A DNA stretch of 64,000 nucleotides from Gnetum montanum (GCA_015680685.1 MNCI01001438.1:17810-81809); one strand, 5' to 3'; positions 1 through 11,819 are shown, counted from the stretch's first letter. The notes: generated by a model from the letters alone, not told the origin. A program made the numbers and translations.

Positions 1-2030
1 TTTTCTACAGGGGAGGACAAGAGTTCATTCCTTCCCCATATGATATCATCCCTCTTCCAGAGCCTTACTCTAAGCTCATCACACAACTCCTCTTGCAAAA
101 GAGCTAGTCTCTAGATCAGCCTGTAGTAAATCCTCAACCGGAAGAGGAGGATGAGTTCGCAGCTCAATCCGAGCATGAAGACTCATACCACACCCTTAGC
201 CCACAAACTTATATAAACCCATTGTTTCACTCATTCATGGGGGAAACTTTGTCCCTCCAGCCATTGAACATCACGCAAGCGCATGCGCCTTAACAAGACG
301 CAGCCATTAATTCCTCCAGCAACCGATGTTCAAGTCAACATGCTTCCCCTCACAATTCCTCCTGCAGCCACGACACCTCCTTTATTACAAGTACAACCCC
401 CTCAAAATAATGTAGGGGCAACCTTCTTGTCTCGAGTGATCGGGATGCCGCATGTGATACCGGCATCTACGTCTGCCCATTATATCCCTTGGGTCCAAAC
501 TCACGGAGCCCCTTTTACCACTGTAACTCAACAAGTTCAGGGGATTCCTATACAAAACATGACAGGGCAATCGGCAGTGATTGGTGCCCAACCACATCAA
601 CCCCCTCACTACAACATACCACCTCACACAATTCCACCGGCCAACATCCCCCAAGGACAACCACAACAACAACAACCCCTTGCCTACAATATGCCACCTC
701 TGATACTGCCTGCTATAAATATTTCACAAGTACAACCCCCAACTACACAGCTTTCAGCCTTCCAACCCACTATTCAACAATCTAATCTGTACACTGTACC
801 ACATCCCCAAGTTGTCACCTCACCCAGTGCTCAAGACTAGGCAGATGCTAAAAAACTAATGCAGGAACTAATTGATGAGGTCAAATGCCTCAAAACAGCC
901 GCCGACAGAGAGTTGAAGGTAGTGGACTTTTACCACGATGACTCCATCAGCTCTTTCGTTCCCCCCTAACCTTACCCAAAGGTGTATCATTTCCTATGCT
1001 AACTAAATATAATGGGGAGACAGACCCCAATGCTCACCTTATAATATTTAGACTAGAATGCACATTACTTCAGGTGTGGCCACATGCCATTTTGCAAGTG
1101 TTCCCTATGTCCCTCGCAGGGAGAGCACTTGATTGGTATTGGGCCTTTCCAAGAAACTCAATATTTTCTCTAGACGAGTTGTTACATCAATTCGTTACCA
1201 GGTTCAAGTATAACTTGAAACCTGAATCAACGCTTGATAGCCTTATACAGGTCAAACAAGCACCTCTAGAACCCATATAAAAATTCATCCAAAGGTGGAG
1301 TGCTACTCTCAATGAGCTCCATGAACTAATCCCAGAGATGTACCTCCTCACAATTTTAAAGGGAGTTGTTAATGACTTTTTTAAATCCAAGTTATATTAC
1401 CTCAATTACGCATAACCTCAATCAAGCCTTTGTACAGATTAAAAACATAGAGGAGGCTGCCCAAAATAGCCACGATCCCACGTATTTAGCCTTTAAGAAT
1501 CAACACAGTAAAAAAGATAAAGGAAGGGCTAAAACGACCATAGCAGCGTTGCCAGAAACACAGCAAGCAAACATGGGACAACAAAGCAAACTGCCTATTG
1601 CCCCTACTAATTACACTATAGTCACTCCTGTGACCGCACCAGAATCATCCTCATCACAAAACCCAACACTGAATCGTACAAGAAACTTCGAGAGGAAAGA
1701 ACCCTTCCAATACACACCACTGCCCATGAAACCATTGTAGTTGTTTGACCAACTCCTGAAGGTTGGGTTAATGAAACACAAATAGTTATCCCCTACTGCT
1801 ATTCAGAGACATGATCAGTTCTATCAACTGGTTGAGAACCCAAGCTTAGCAACGCCGAATGAACCCCTGGTACCAAAAGGTTTTAGAATGGATCGCTTAT
1901 GCGACTATCACCAACGTAATGGGCATGGCATGAACTATTGTTTCACCCTGAAACAAGACATCCAAAGGATGATCGATGGGGGTCAGATCACTTTTGATGA
2001 GGTCAACCTGATCTAGCCACAAAACCAGGC
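1..2030 (+). pseudogene. gag: gag region of Tat-like gypsy element A (left end cut by window)
   Basis: Capsid/nucleocapsid polyprotein of an LTR retrotransposon. The window opens inside it: base 1 aligns with about 32369 of element B. A proline/glutamine-rich N-terminal part (283-840) is followed by the retrotransposon gag domain at about 996-1400, with the hallmark stretch 'GRALDWYWAFPRNSIFSLDELL' shortened here to its core ALDWY at about 1130-1145. A zinc-knuckle-like motif C-x2-H-x4-H-x4-C (CDYHQRNGHGMNYC) lies at about 1900-1945, the form usual in plant Tat/Athila gags. Several in-frame stops (for example at 838, 1278, 1738) show it is dead; most replace a glutamine codon present in another copy. 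The gag family call is secure from the motifs. The Tat assignment comes from the paired pol in element B. Confidence 0.88.
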
Positions 2031-2681
2031 CATGGGTGTGTATAAAGATCCACTAAATATCAAAGAGGCGCCATACGTGATTAATACAATCTACCTCGAT
2101 AATGAACCTGAAACACCCAGCATTAACACTGTCTATTCTGACCATGAGCAGCAAACGCGTAATAAACCATTCGTAGTGCGTATTCTACCCACTGTACAAA
2201 CACCCGTACCTCAACCTTCATTCCCCCCACAACATCCTTATGTCATCCGAGTACCCCTGCCGTGGCAACTCCTAACACCCCGACCCGTGAAAAACCATAC
2301 GTGGTGCATGTACCTCTGGCTGTCACTACTGCAAACTCACCAATACCTCCTACTCAGCCTGCCCCCTATGTAGTCTGAGTACCACCTGTGGTCACAACAG
2401 TGGAGGTACAACCTCTGACTAGGCCAACTCCATACGTCATTAGGACACCCGAAAGTCCTAGTGATCACCAATCCTCCACTTCTCAAACACAAAATAAACC
2501 AAGCCCCTATGTCATCAAGGTGCCTAGCCAATCTGGCACGCAATCGCATGCAACTGTCGAAATGCAACCCTGCCCTTCTCCACACATAGTACAAATCCCA
2601 AGGCAACCTGAGGCATCAAAACCAACCACACCCCCACGTCACACGCAAGAACGCTTAACGGATAGGCTTACATGAGAACGC
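2031..2681 (+). pseudogene. Gag-protease linker of element A with repeated PYVxRVP peptide
   Basis: This stretch joins the zinc knuckle to the protease. Read across frames and stops, it contains roughly seven degenerate repeats of a short peptide of the type P-Y-V-[IV]-[RK]-V-P followed by a proline/threonine spacer. Examples are HPYVIRVP near 2236, TPYVIRTP near 2430 and SPYVIKVP near 2505. Element B has the same array at 34540-34935, while element C has only one clear copy near 61170. No enzyme domain is visible. The role is unknown; a flexible linker or protein-binding repeat is possible. Confidence 0.6.
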
Positions 2682-3950
2682 TTGGAAAAGGAGTGTCAAT
2701 GGCTCACCTTAGGACCTCCTAAACCTACCCTGCTAAACGCAGTACCCATGACACAACTTAACAATAAACCAAACACAGGCCATGAGGGTGAATCATCTAG
2801 AAAACATGATACGCCCGAATCAATGACTCTGAGAAAAACTGACAAACCAATGATGCATGAAATAAAACTATTGGACCCAATGGACCAAGTCATTGTCGAT
2901 AAACACACGCCCAACAGTAGAGACCTAGAAACAGCCCTAACACAGGTCACACAGGCGCTCAAACAAAAGAACACTTCTCTGAGCTTATACAACCTAGTGT
3001 TAGCATCACAAAACCATCGTGAAGCTTTAGTGCACATGTTAACATCTATCCCAGTGAGCGAGGACTTGCCTCCAAATGAACCTTCAATTCATGCGGTAAT
3101 GTACTCGCCTCAATGGTCAACTGTCAAGCCACTAAGTTTCCACAATAACAACATCAAGTTTGATGAGAAAACGGGAGGGGTAACAACAGCCCCTATGTTC
3201 ATAACAATACGGGTAAACCAATTCAAGATACATAGGGTCCATGTAGATGACGGAGCTTCCACAAACGTCATCCCATATCCCATCATCAAACAACTCGAGC
3301 TCACAGAGCTAATCAGACCAACTACCACTAGATGTTTGAAATCATTCAGCGGATCGCGCGTGATAGTCAAAGGCACTGTGACCTTAGACTTCATAGCAGG
3401 GGATCAATTTCCCACATTCACTGACTTTGTGGTGATTGATGAAATGCCAGGGTTCAACCTAATATTAGGAAGACCCTGGTTAGCCCAACTAAAAGCAGTC
3501 TCTTCCCCTATATACCAAGAAATTCACCTGCCTTATGAAGGTGGTGAAATTATTATACACGGGGAGGCTGCTACACCCATTATCTCATCATACATAGATA
3601 CAGACCAAGGCTCAAAGGTTAAGCTCAAAGAGCCTAGATAGCATGACATAAATGAACAACAACCAGTAAGCGATAATCCTTTAAACATAGAAGAAAACCC
3701 ACCCAAAATAGAAATACCCAGGCTAGACATTGTACATACGCAACCTCACTTAGAAATCACAACTGACACAGAAACCATAATACATGCAGAAGCGCAAGAA
3801 AACACTAATGCGGAAACAATTCCATCAGACATCCCTTGGGCTGAATTACCATTCAATGTGATCAGTGAAGGGGACGTTGAATATAGAATCATACCAGCTA
3901 ACTCTACTCCCAACGTTAAAATGCGAAACATCAAAAAATTACTAAATCAA
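2682..3950 (+). pseudogene. Aspartic protease domain of element A
   Basis: Retroviral-type aspartic protease that would cleave the Gag-Pol polyprotein. One frame stays open for 319 residues (2682-3638). It carries a conserved helical lead-in (LTQVTQALKQKNTSLSLYNL), the catalytic region VHVDDGASTNVIPYPII at about 3238-3290, and the C-terminal signature FNLILGRPWLAQLKAV at about 3451-3500. The catalytic triplet reads D-D-G rather than D-T-G or D-S-G, and the same D-D-G is found in elements B, C and D, so it is a family trait rather than damage. After a stop at 3639 (TAG) the frame continues to a natural-looking end near 3950. No reverse transcriptase follows on this strand; an antisense gene does. 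Confidence 0.85.
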
Positions 3951-3960
3951 TAAATAACAA

Positions 3961-4291
3961 AAATGCCATGGTCTGAAATGACATTAAACTACATTCCCTG
4001 TCCGAAATGACGTTAAACTACAACAAGTCCGAAAAGACATAAAACTACATTCTAAGTCCAGGATGACGTTAAACTATCACGTCTGCAACGACATAAAACT
4101 AGCCACGATCAAAAATGGTCGGTCAACCGAGAAGTCCACCCGTGTCATTCGAAACATCCCTTGCTTACACTGGGGCCCGAAATGGCCTTAAACTACACAT
4201 ACGGCTCGAAATGGTCTTAAACTAGTATGAATCTAGCCCAAAATGGCCTTAAACTAGTGCGAATCTGGCCCAAAATGGCCTTAAACTAGAT
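3961..4291 (+). repeat. Array of about ten degenerate copies of a 20-bp motif (CGAAATGGCCTTAAACTA)
   Basis: Just behind the protease stop, a motif close to CCCGAAATGGCCTTAAACTA recurs about ten times with irregular spacing of roughly 25-40 bp (for example near 3973, 4003, 4170, 4205, 4235 and 4265). Early copies read 'gacgttaaacta' and later ones 'ggccttaaacta'. The same motif occurs at the equivalent place in elements B and C and around pol in B. It is not coding. Function unknown. Confidence 0.8.
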
Positions 4292-4661
4292 CATCCACTT
4301 ATACTTTGTTTTCCTCTCCAATTCCAGCTCACTGTTCGAATTTACGCTTGCATTGCCATGTTGTCAATTACAATTTTCGCGATTATCTTTCATTTATCAT
4401 TATACTCCGACTTATAATTACATCCGCGCATTACACTTAAACCACAAAAACAAACCAAAACATTTTATATTCCCGTGTCACGTTTACATTTAAACCCAAA
4501 ATGCACAACACAAAAATATAAGTAAAAAACTATGTATATATACATGTAATGATGTACAATTACAAGAGTCAACCGATTTTGTTCATCCATTCAAAAAAAC
4601 TCAAATCACTCAATTTACAATTCATGTATAAATCTGAGTCGAAAAAATTTTAAAACAAAAA
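4292..4661. other. Non-coding spacer, AT-rich
   Basis: No reading frame, RNA gene or repeat that I can name. It lies between the protease-side motif array and the stop codon of the antisense gene (4662-4664), so it would hold that gene's 3' untranslated region. Element B has a homologous stretch at 36542-36869. Confidence 0.5.
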
Positions 4662-7293
4662 TCAAACTTCCGGGACAGGAGGATCATCCCCTTTAGACCT
4701 GCTGGCATCATGAGCCCCCACTCCACTGGGGCCAGCTTCCTAAACATCATCATCACCTTGATCCTATAAAATGCAAAGGGAACAATCAACATAAGGATAA
4801 AAGGGAAAACCTTCAAACATTATTTAGTGAATGAATTTTATGATAAAAAAATGCTTACCGAAGGGGACCCCCCTAAACCAAATTCCAGCCGATGAAGGAT
4901 TTCCTCTTCTGAGACACTAGTCCAATCAGTCCCATCAAGGCCTAGGTTGACATCTGCCAAGGCCTTCCCCTTGTTAACAGCTGACCAGGTAGGACGCTTT
5001 AAAGGGAATTCACCCACCGACACCTCCCCAGAAGCGGTTGTAATCACCCTTGTAGGTGATTCCATCTCAACAGTTGTGTTTTGAGCAAAGTTATCGAATG
5101 CAGAGCGCAGACCCAGACCCTCCACAAACATCTTAAGCTGACGTTTTTCAATAGAAACCTCTTTCAATGATTTCTTATAATGATGCTTGTGGTTCTTTTC
5201 TTCCTGACCCCATTTACGTACCTTGGAAGAAAAAGCTTTCCAATCTTGGCACTTGAGGTTTAGCAGATCCACCTGGGCCTTACGCTCTGCTAGTCTCCGT
5301 GGCAGTGACACATGGCAATTGAGTAGGTTCCAGTAGCTAGTATACGTGACCTCGAAAATCTGCCAAGAGCAATCACCACTTAGTTTAGTAGAGGCGAACT
5401 CATACTGAGCCTTGAGATCATCACGCTCAACTGACAACTTAGAAAATTCCTTCTCCTTTGCTTGAATTTGTAACCACAATTGTTCGATGGAACACCTACA
5501 GGTCCATAGCGATTTGGCGTTGTGAACGAGACCTTCCACCACTTCGTCATAAACTAGCCTTGACACCTGCTCGAATTTTGGGGATAGTGTGGAAAAAATC
5601 TCTATGCTAACTATCTTAGAAGGATCCCACCTTAGTTTAGCACCTATGCACACGAAAAGAACAAATGCTAAAATGACAAAAATGGAGTGTGAAACTCTAA
5701 AGCTGTAAAAAAAAAAAAACTCACAACACATATACCTATCTCAGGGTGGACTTCCTGAATGCATTCAACAACTTCCATAGCAATACCAGCCACAAAATCC
5801 ATTTTACTTGGCATCTCTATCCAAGTAAATGGTCCACAAGTACGAGATGGACTAACCTCCACGGTCCTTTCAGGGGGGACCGTTTTCATGGGCACGTCTA
5901 GCCGCATCGTTCTGGTTTCACTACCTTCATCTGAAAGCGATAGAAGCATAAAAATAAACTACCTTGGAAACAAAAACTCACAAAGCAATGCAATAAAATA
6001 AAATAAAACATACCGTGTTCCCTATCCCCTTCCGGGTTTGGAGGGTCTCCAAGGTCCAACCTTCCCTTAAGGAAGCTACTAAACATTTCATTGACAGCAC
6101 TCTGGTCATCCACCAGCTCAGTCTTCATGGTGTCTTCCCATAGCTCCTCCATTTTTTCCACCTAATCCTTGCCAGCCTCTTCCTCATCGGTCACTAACTC
6201 CACTGTAGTTTCCTCCTGTTCAATGATAGTCTCTAATTCTGGCCTCCTCACTTCTCGAGTCAGGTCTGAAGGCATCAGTGGCACGTAAGCAGTCAAAATA
6301 AAAATTGTGAATAAGGTGAAAAAGATAAAGCAATAACTATACTAAGTTTACTTACCTTGGACTGACATCTTGAACCGTATGCACTTCACCCGCGGCTCGT
6401 CCACATTTGAGGCCTCCTCGGTTGAACGTTCACACTTCATCGGCTTTGACTTGGCTTGCCCAATGGTCTCTTTGATGACCCGTTTTGCTCTCTTGGCAGT
6501 ATAAGGCACGTCATCTGGTTCCAACCCCACACTGTCATGTGTGTGGATTGAGGTACCAGATGACCCCCCCTATCGTGATAGATATGGATTCATCAATTCC
6601 CTCAGGCGCATCTTGGGACTCGGCTGTTTCAAACAAATGGTTGATCCACGGGCGAGATAATTGACCTCGATCCCGTAGAACATACTTGTTGTCCACATGA
6701 ACCACCAAAACTCAGCTAAGCAGTGTAGATAACCAGCAAAGAATGCAAAGGTAAAGTGAGACTGCGCCTCGACATTTGAGTGGAATCACACTATCTCCTT
6801 ATGTAGGCCCGACAACAAAAATTGGGCCCAGTTATAACGCATTCCAGGTTCTAGGACGGTTCACATAATATGCACAGCTTCAACACCAAGGCTCCGCACC
6901 TGGGAAAGGGATTTAGGGAATACCCATGCCCTAAACAGGGGATATAATTCATTCACTTCCTCAACCTTTGACTTCCCCTACATAGAGAATCCCTTAGCAC
7001 CCTTGGTAATGCCCAACCAGTCCTCTAATTCACGAACCGTATGGACCTCTTTATGAGCCCTATCCAAAACTACACTTATACCATCCACCGGTACACCAAA
7101 CAGGTTCAAGAAGAATTTAGGCAATAGATGGAAAACTATCTTAACACCCTTAATCCAGGTGCTGTAGTAAGAGACAGACTTGTCGAAGGAATCCATGATC
7201 TCAATCATTTCTGCTATCGACACATCAGGGCTCGGGGTCATAAAGAGCTCCATAAGGCCGGCATCATCTAAACAACGAACGATGGATGGCGGG
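4662..7293 (-). pseudogene. Antisense multi-exon gene of element A, 5' part missing
   Basis: Minus-strand gene homologous to the one at 36870-41284. Visible exons: 7293-6356 (exon 4, truncated at a junction), 6265-6014, 5930-5736, 5643-4859 and 4763-4662, numbered 4 to 8. Each intron begins GT and ends AG and is 83-95 nt long. The junctions keep frame: exon 4 ends CAAG, joins ACCTG, and so on to a stop at 4662-4664. In-frame stops are few; one TAG near 6163 stands where element B has CAG. Exon 7 is predicted coiled coil followed by a basic block (about DW..F..KV.KWGQ.EKNHKHHYKKS). The last exon is acidic and short, starting DQGDDD. I do not recognise the family. It ends abruptly at about 7293, where element D's protease begins. 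Confidence 0.75.
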
Positions 7294-7298
7294 CCACT
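7288..7298. other. Chimeric junction between element A antisense exon and element D protease
   Basis: Up to about 7292 the sequence follows element B's antisense exon 4 (shared gatggatggcgg). From 7293 it matches the protease of element D read on the minus strand (peptide HLPYAGREV...). No LTR, target duplication or primer site lies at the join, so this is a recombination or deletion breakpoint rather than an insertion edge. Confidence 0.65.
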
Positions 7299-8590
7299 TC
7301 GTCACCACAGATTACCACCTCTCTACCTGCATATGGTAAGTGGATTTCCTGGTGTATAGGTGAGGAGACAGCCATGAGTTCTGCTAACCATGATCTCCCC
7401 AAGATCCGGTTAAACCAAAGAATTTATTCAACTATGATGAATGTTGCATCTGTGGGGAACTGGTCCCCTACTACAAGTTTACATGAACCGTGTCCTTCAC
7501 CAGGATGCATGCCCCATTGAACGACCTTAGACACGATGTCATTATTGGTTTGATTTGGTCGACCAACCCCAACTTGTCCAAAATAGGGAAGGGAATGAAG
7601 TTTATGGTAGCCCCATCATCAACGTGTACCCTTTGGATTCGGTGTTGGCCAACCCAAATTATGATAAAGAGAGGCACCGTAGTCACTTGACCTCCTTCGG
7701 GATCTTCCCTAATGGTGTCATTACTAAAAATTAATTGAGGTGTTGTGGAGTCTGCAGGTATAGAGGGAAGCATTACCGAGTGGATCGCTCCCTCTTCCGC
7801 TAGCATGTTCCCATCGACCAGAATCACCATTAACATGTGAACTAGAGCCTCTCGGTGAGGTATAGATGTCGTGACTAGGTCGTACAAGCTCAATGTAGCA
7901 TTTTTCTGCTTTAGGGCTTTCCCAACCTGGGTGAGGGCGTCCAAGAAGTCTTGGTCACCCACTTGTTTGACACTTTCCTCCTCTTCAATTCATCCTAGAA
8001 GATGAATCTCTTGCGGAGAGACGACCTTAGACCTAGGTTCAGATGTTTGTTGGCAAGGTAATGCAGGCTTTATAATCATGTTGGCCTTCATCTTTCGTGA
8101 CGAAGATGTAAATATGAGGGAAAAATATGTAGGCTTCGAGATACATTTGATAGTACTTCCCTTCGATGTCTCGTCCACTAAGTGGGCTTCTCGACTTGTG
8201 GGGCGAGGAGGCTATTTAATGTTGTTACACGGGATGGGGGTTGTTGAAGACGTTGACTCCCTGATGATGAATGGAGCTAGAGTGTTAACTGACAGGGTTG
8301 CATGACCTCTCCTATAGGCAGTGCAGAGGTAGATGCCCATGGTGGAACTTTCAGGATGAAGGGCAGCTACGAGCTTGGACCAACCATTGGTGGTATTGGT
8401 GCACTACAATGAGGAACACAAATTACAAATCATTGGAAGGGTGGCCTAGGATCATTCTCAATACCGATGGCATTGATTACGTAACCGGAATTATTGGAAT
8501 TAAGGGGATTTGTGTAGACATACATAGATTGATTTTCAGGGCATACTAGGTTTCTTTCATCTAGCACCAGCTTTCCAAGGTCGATTAATC
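7294..8590 (-). pseudogene. Aspartic protease region of element D
   Basis: Minus-strand protease. The open stretch 7962-7471 carries the lead-in FLDALTQVGKALKQKNATLSL and the catalytic region VHVDDGATINFIPFPIL (about 7630-7580), again with D-D-G. The C-terminal flap signature continues in a second frame to about 7294, where it breaks off into the antisense exon of element A. Between the gag end and 8178 there are several stops and frame changes. Dead copy; the family call is secure from homology to the other three proteases in the window. Confidence 0.8.
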
Positions 8591-8603
8591 TTTGGATGTC
8601 ATC

Positions 8604-10827
8604 CTATAATGAAAAACAATAATCCGTGGTGTGACCACATAGTTGGTGGTAGTCAAAAAACCTATCTAGCCTGAAACCCCTAGCAACTGCAGGCTCATTG
8701 GGCAAGGCCAAAGAGAAATGCCTAAGAAGCTTATAGTATCGTTGATGTCTTATGTTTTCTTCCTCCAACATCTGCTTGTGTTGGAAGTATCCCACTGCCA
8801 AAAATTTCTTCAAGAGTTCTAAAGGTTTGAGAGGCAATAGGGTGTATTTCAAACGATCTTTGCGCTCGAAGTTGGGTTTAGTATATGCAGATGTCTCGGG
8901 CGTAGGTGCAACGGTTTGCGGTGCTTGGCCCAGTTTGGGAGTAGAGTTAGCCATAGGTATGGATGGTTTCTTATTATTCTTGCTTCTGTTGTTGCTAGGT
9001 TTGTGCTTAGCCTTGGTTGCCACAGCGGACACTGTGGTTGTTGGGGCCTTACCCTTGTCCTTTTTGGCAAAGTTGTTCTTGTAAGTGGTGTAGGTCGGGT
9101 CTTTGCTTACCTCAACCGCGTCTTGTATGCTTTTAGTTTGAGCGAAAGCTTGGCTAAGAGAGCATGGAGTGAGATAATATAGTTTGGACTTGATGAAGTC
9201 ATTCACTGCACCCTTAAAGACGACTAACAAGTGAGCCTTCGTGATGGGCTCACGGATTTCATTAAGGGTCACGCTCCAACATTGAATGAATTTTTGAACT
9301 AGTTCTAGTGGGTCTTGTTTCATGCTCATCAGCTGATCCAACATGGTTTCTAGCTTCAAGTTGTATTTGAAGTGTGTCACAAACTGGGTCAAGAGTTCTT
9401 CCAAATTTGAAATGGATGAACGTGGGAACACATGGTACCAATCTAGGGCTTTCCTTGCTAGGGACATGGCGAAGACGTGAATGATCATATGTAGCCATTG
9501 TTGCAATAGAAAATACTTTGAATGAAAAGTGATGAAATGTGTATTGGGATCTCCCTCCCTGTCGTACTTCGTGAAGTGCAGGAGAGACATCCTGGGTGGT
9601 AATATCAAGGCAGGAATTGTAGGGTTGACGGGGTCGTCCTGATAAAAGTCCATGACTTGCACTATGTCAGACCCAATAGCTTTAAGGTGTTTTATTTCCT
9701 TAGTTAGGGTTTGGATGAGCTGAAATGCTTGGTCAGGACCCGACGATGTTGTAGATGGTTGGGGGACTACAGAGGCAACTCCCACATGTGGCATGGTGGT
9801 GGTGGCGGGTTGACCCATCGGTAGTGCCATTAGGGCCGCCCCCACTAAAGGTGCTACTTGCGTTGTCCACCACCTAGTGGGTGGCATTGTCAGAGTGGTA
9901 ATAGCAGGTTACTGGTGGGACAGACCACGGCCTTATGCTAGGATGTACCATTTACGGGGTTGGGTAGGTCTGAGGGCGAATGTAGTGAGACATTTGCAAC
10001 GGTTGTAGAACAGACGAAGAGGTGAATGGGGTCCACCACATGGATGGGCCTAGGCCTACCACAATGAGTGGAATAGATGCATATGTAGGAATTGGCATAG
10101 TAGTTATGTGCGATTGTGAAGTAGGTACAGTATGGACATGCGGTAGGGTAGCCGTGATAGGCATGTTGCGCACCGTAGGGATGTGCTGATAAACAGTTTG
10201 CGGCAGCACAGTTGCTACAAGCACAACCAAGGAATAAGGGTGATGATACGCTAAGTATGTGGTACAGCTACCCATTGCAGTTGTGGTTGGAGGCTGTTGA
10301 AGCGTAGGTGTGATGAGAAAGGGAGTGGTGACAGATAGTGGATTGGCCCAAAAGGACTGGGTAGGTGGGACAGGAACGGGGTTGAATTGACCCCCCTAGT
10401 CAAATTGGAAATCGAGCTCCTCCTGTCCATCTTGAAAGGAATCTTCCTTTTTGGACACGGTGTCTAATTTTTTCCTAAGTCTAGCCAACTGGATCAATTG
10501 GTTCAGTAGCCTTTGATACGCTTGCGTTAAAAGAAAAGGAACGCCGAGGGTAGGAATGAATTCCTTCCCGTTGCAATAAGTGAACTTGAAACTATTTTTT
10601 TCCTTGAGTTTGTGTAAATCGAAGGGTATATTAGCCTACACCTTCATGGAAAGGAAACTATAATGTTCATGTTTTTGGGCTAATCCCTCAGGTCCCCTAT
10701 TCTGGATTCTAAGAGATTGACGTGCTTCCATCGTGGGGTTCAACGGTTGTTCGGCATGAGTGGTGCCTTGAACCATGAAGGGCATCTCCACATTGAAGGT
10801 GTCAATAGTGGTGGTGGCAGAAGCCAT
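8604..10827 (-). pseudogene. gag: gag of element D
   Basis: Starts at an ATG at 10827-10825 (MASATTTIDTF...), which parallels the N-termini of B (32129) and C (58677), each carrying an R-x-SLR-[LI]-Q-type motif. The N-terminal third is broken by stops between 10636 and 9887. From 9887 to 8604 a single 427-residue frame is uninterrupted: proline-poor lead (about residues 1-80), gag domain with ALDWYHVFPRSSISNLEELL (about residues 165-185), a lysine-rich segment (about 275-310), and a zinc-knuckle-like region near the end. There the first cysteine of the C-x2-H-x4-H-x4-C motif is phenylalanine (FDYHQLCGHTTDYC). This is the longest undamaged coding stretch in the window. The structural gag role follows from the family. 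Confidence 0.87.
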
Positions 10828-10899
10828 TTCTAAGCAAGTGATTATGCAAAAAAATGCAAGAAGTGCAAAAAGAACAAAAGGATTGAAAAAGCAACAAAA

Positions 10900-11760
10900 G
10901 GTGGCTTTACGTCTTGCTGGATTCCAGAAGAACCGTAGAGGTGACCGATCTGTACCACACAAACCGTAAACAACCAAAAAGGGTGTCACATTTATGCTAG
11001 TGCATGATGAGGTATAGAGAACATGCAAGACTATCATAAGAAAATTTTAGTTGACAAGCGATCAAGCAGGCTTTATGTCTCGTAGGATCCCAGAGGAACT
11101 ATCAAGGCAACCGACCTACACCACATAAGGTGCAAACAACTGCAGAAGGGTGTCACATTTACGCATGTGCAAGCTAGGGTGTAGAGCATGTGCAAGAATC
11201 CTATAAAAGGAAAGGCAAGTTAACTCACCGTCATAAGGCTTTATGTCTCATAGGGTCTCGGAGGGATCGTCAAGGTGACCGATCTACACTATACGATGCG
11301 TAAACAACTGTAGATGGTGTCAAGTCTACGCTAATGCATATCGGGGTGTAGAAGGCTTGCGAGGCTACTGTAAGGAAAGTGAGCTAATCTAGAAGGCTTT
11401 GCATCTTGCAAGATCCCCAAGGGACTGTTGAAGTGACCGGTCTATTCCACACAAGGTGGGGTCCAGAATGCATGCAAGACAACCGTAAGATGGGCAAACT
11501 AACTAGCGATCAAGTAGGCTTTGCATCTCGTAGGATCCTGGAGGGACTGTCAAAGTGACCGACCTATACCACGCAAGATGAGGTACAGAATGCATGCAAT
11601 ACAACTATAAAATAATCTAGTTAGTCGACAGTCGGAGGCCTTATGTTCTGTAGGGCTTTCGAGGAGCTGTCGAGGCGACCAGTCTGTACCGCACAAAGTG
11701 CAAACAACCGTAGGAGGGTATCGCGTTTACACTTACATGTATCAGGGTGCAGAAGGCTCA
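10900..11760. repeat. Leader tandem repeats of element D (about 120-170 bp period, six units)
   Basis: Six diverged units start with ggcttt(a/g)(t/c)(g/a)tct at about 10903, 11069, 11237, 11395, 11517 and 11637. Each includes 'gaccgatctacac..' and 'catgcaag' blocks; spacing falls from about 167 to about 120 bp. They lie between the primer binding site and the gag start, so they form the 5' untranslated leader. They contain no long reading frame and do not resemble the leader of B. Confidence 0.75.
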
Positions 11761-11794
11761 CAGAACTACCGTGATACATGGAAAAGGCACCAAA

Positions 11795-11813
11795 GGCCCT
11801 CTTTCTAGCACCA
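11795..11813 (-). other. Primer binding site of element D
   Basis: On the minus strand it reads TGGTGCTAGAAAGAGGGCC, six bases inside the LTR end. It matches the sites of B (31324) and C (58435), TGGCGCTAGAAGGAGGGC, apart from two transitions. It is not the common initiator-methionine type (TGGTATCAGAGC). Confidence 0.8.
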
Positions 11814-11819
11814 AAAAAT

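Noticed and set aside
2337-3394. Minus-strand open frames opposite the linker and protease of A (and 34667-35829 in B)
   Set aside because: Shadows of the sense protease and linker. They recur in B only because the sense sequence is conserved, and show no splice sites or motifs.
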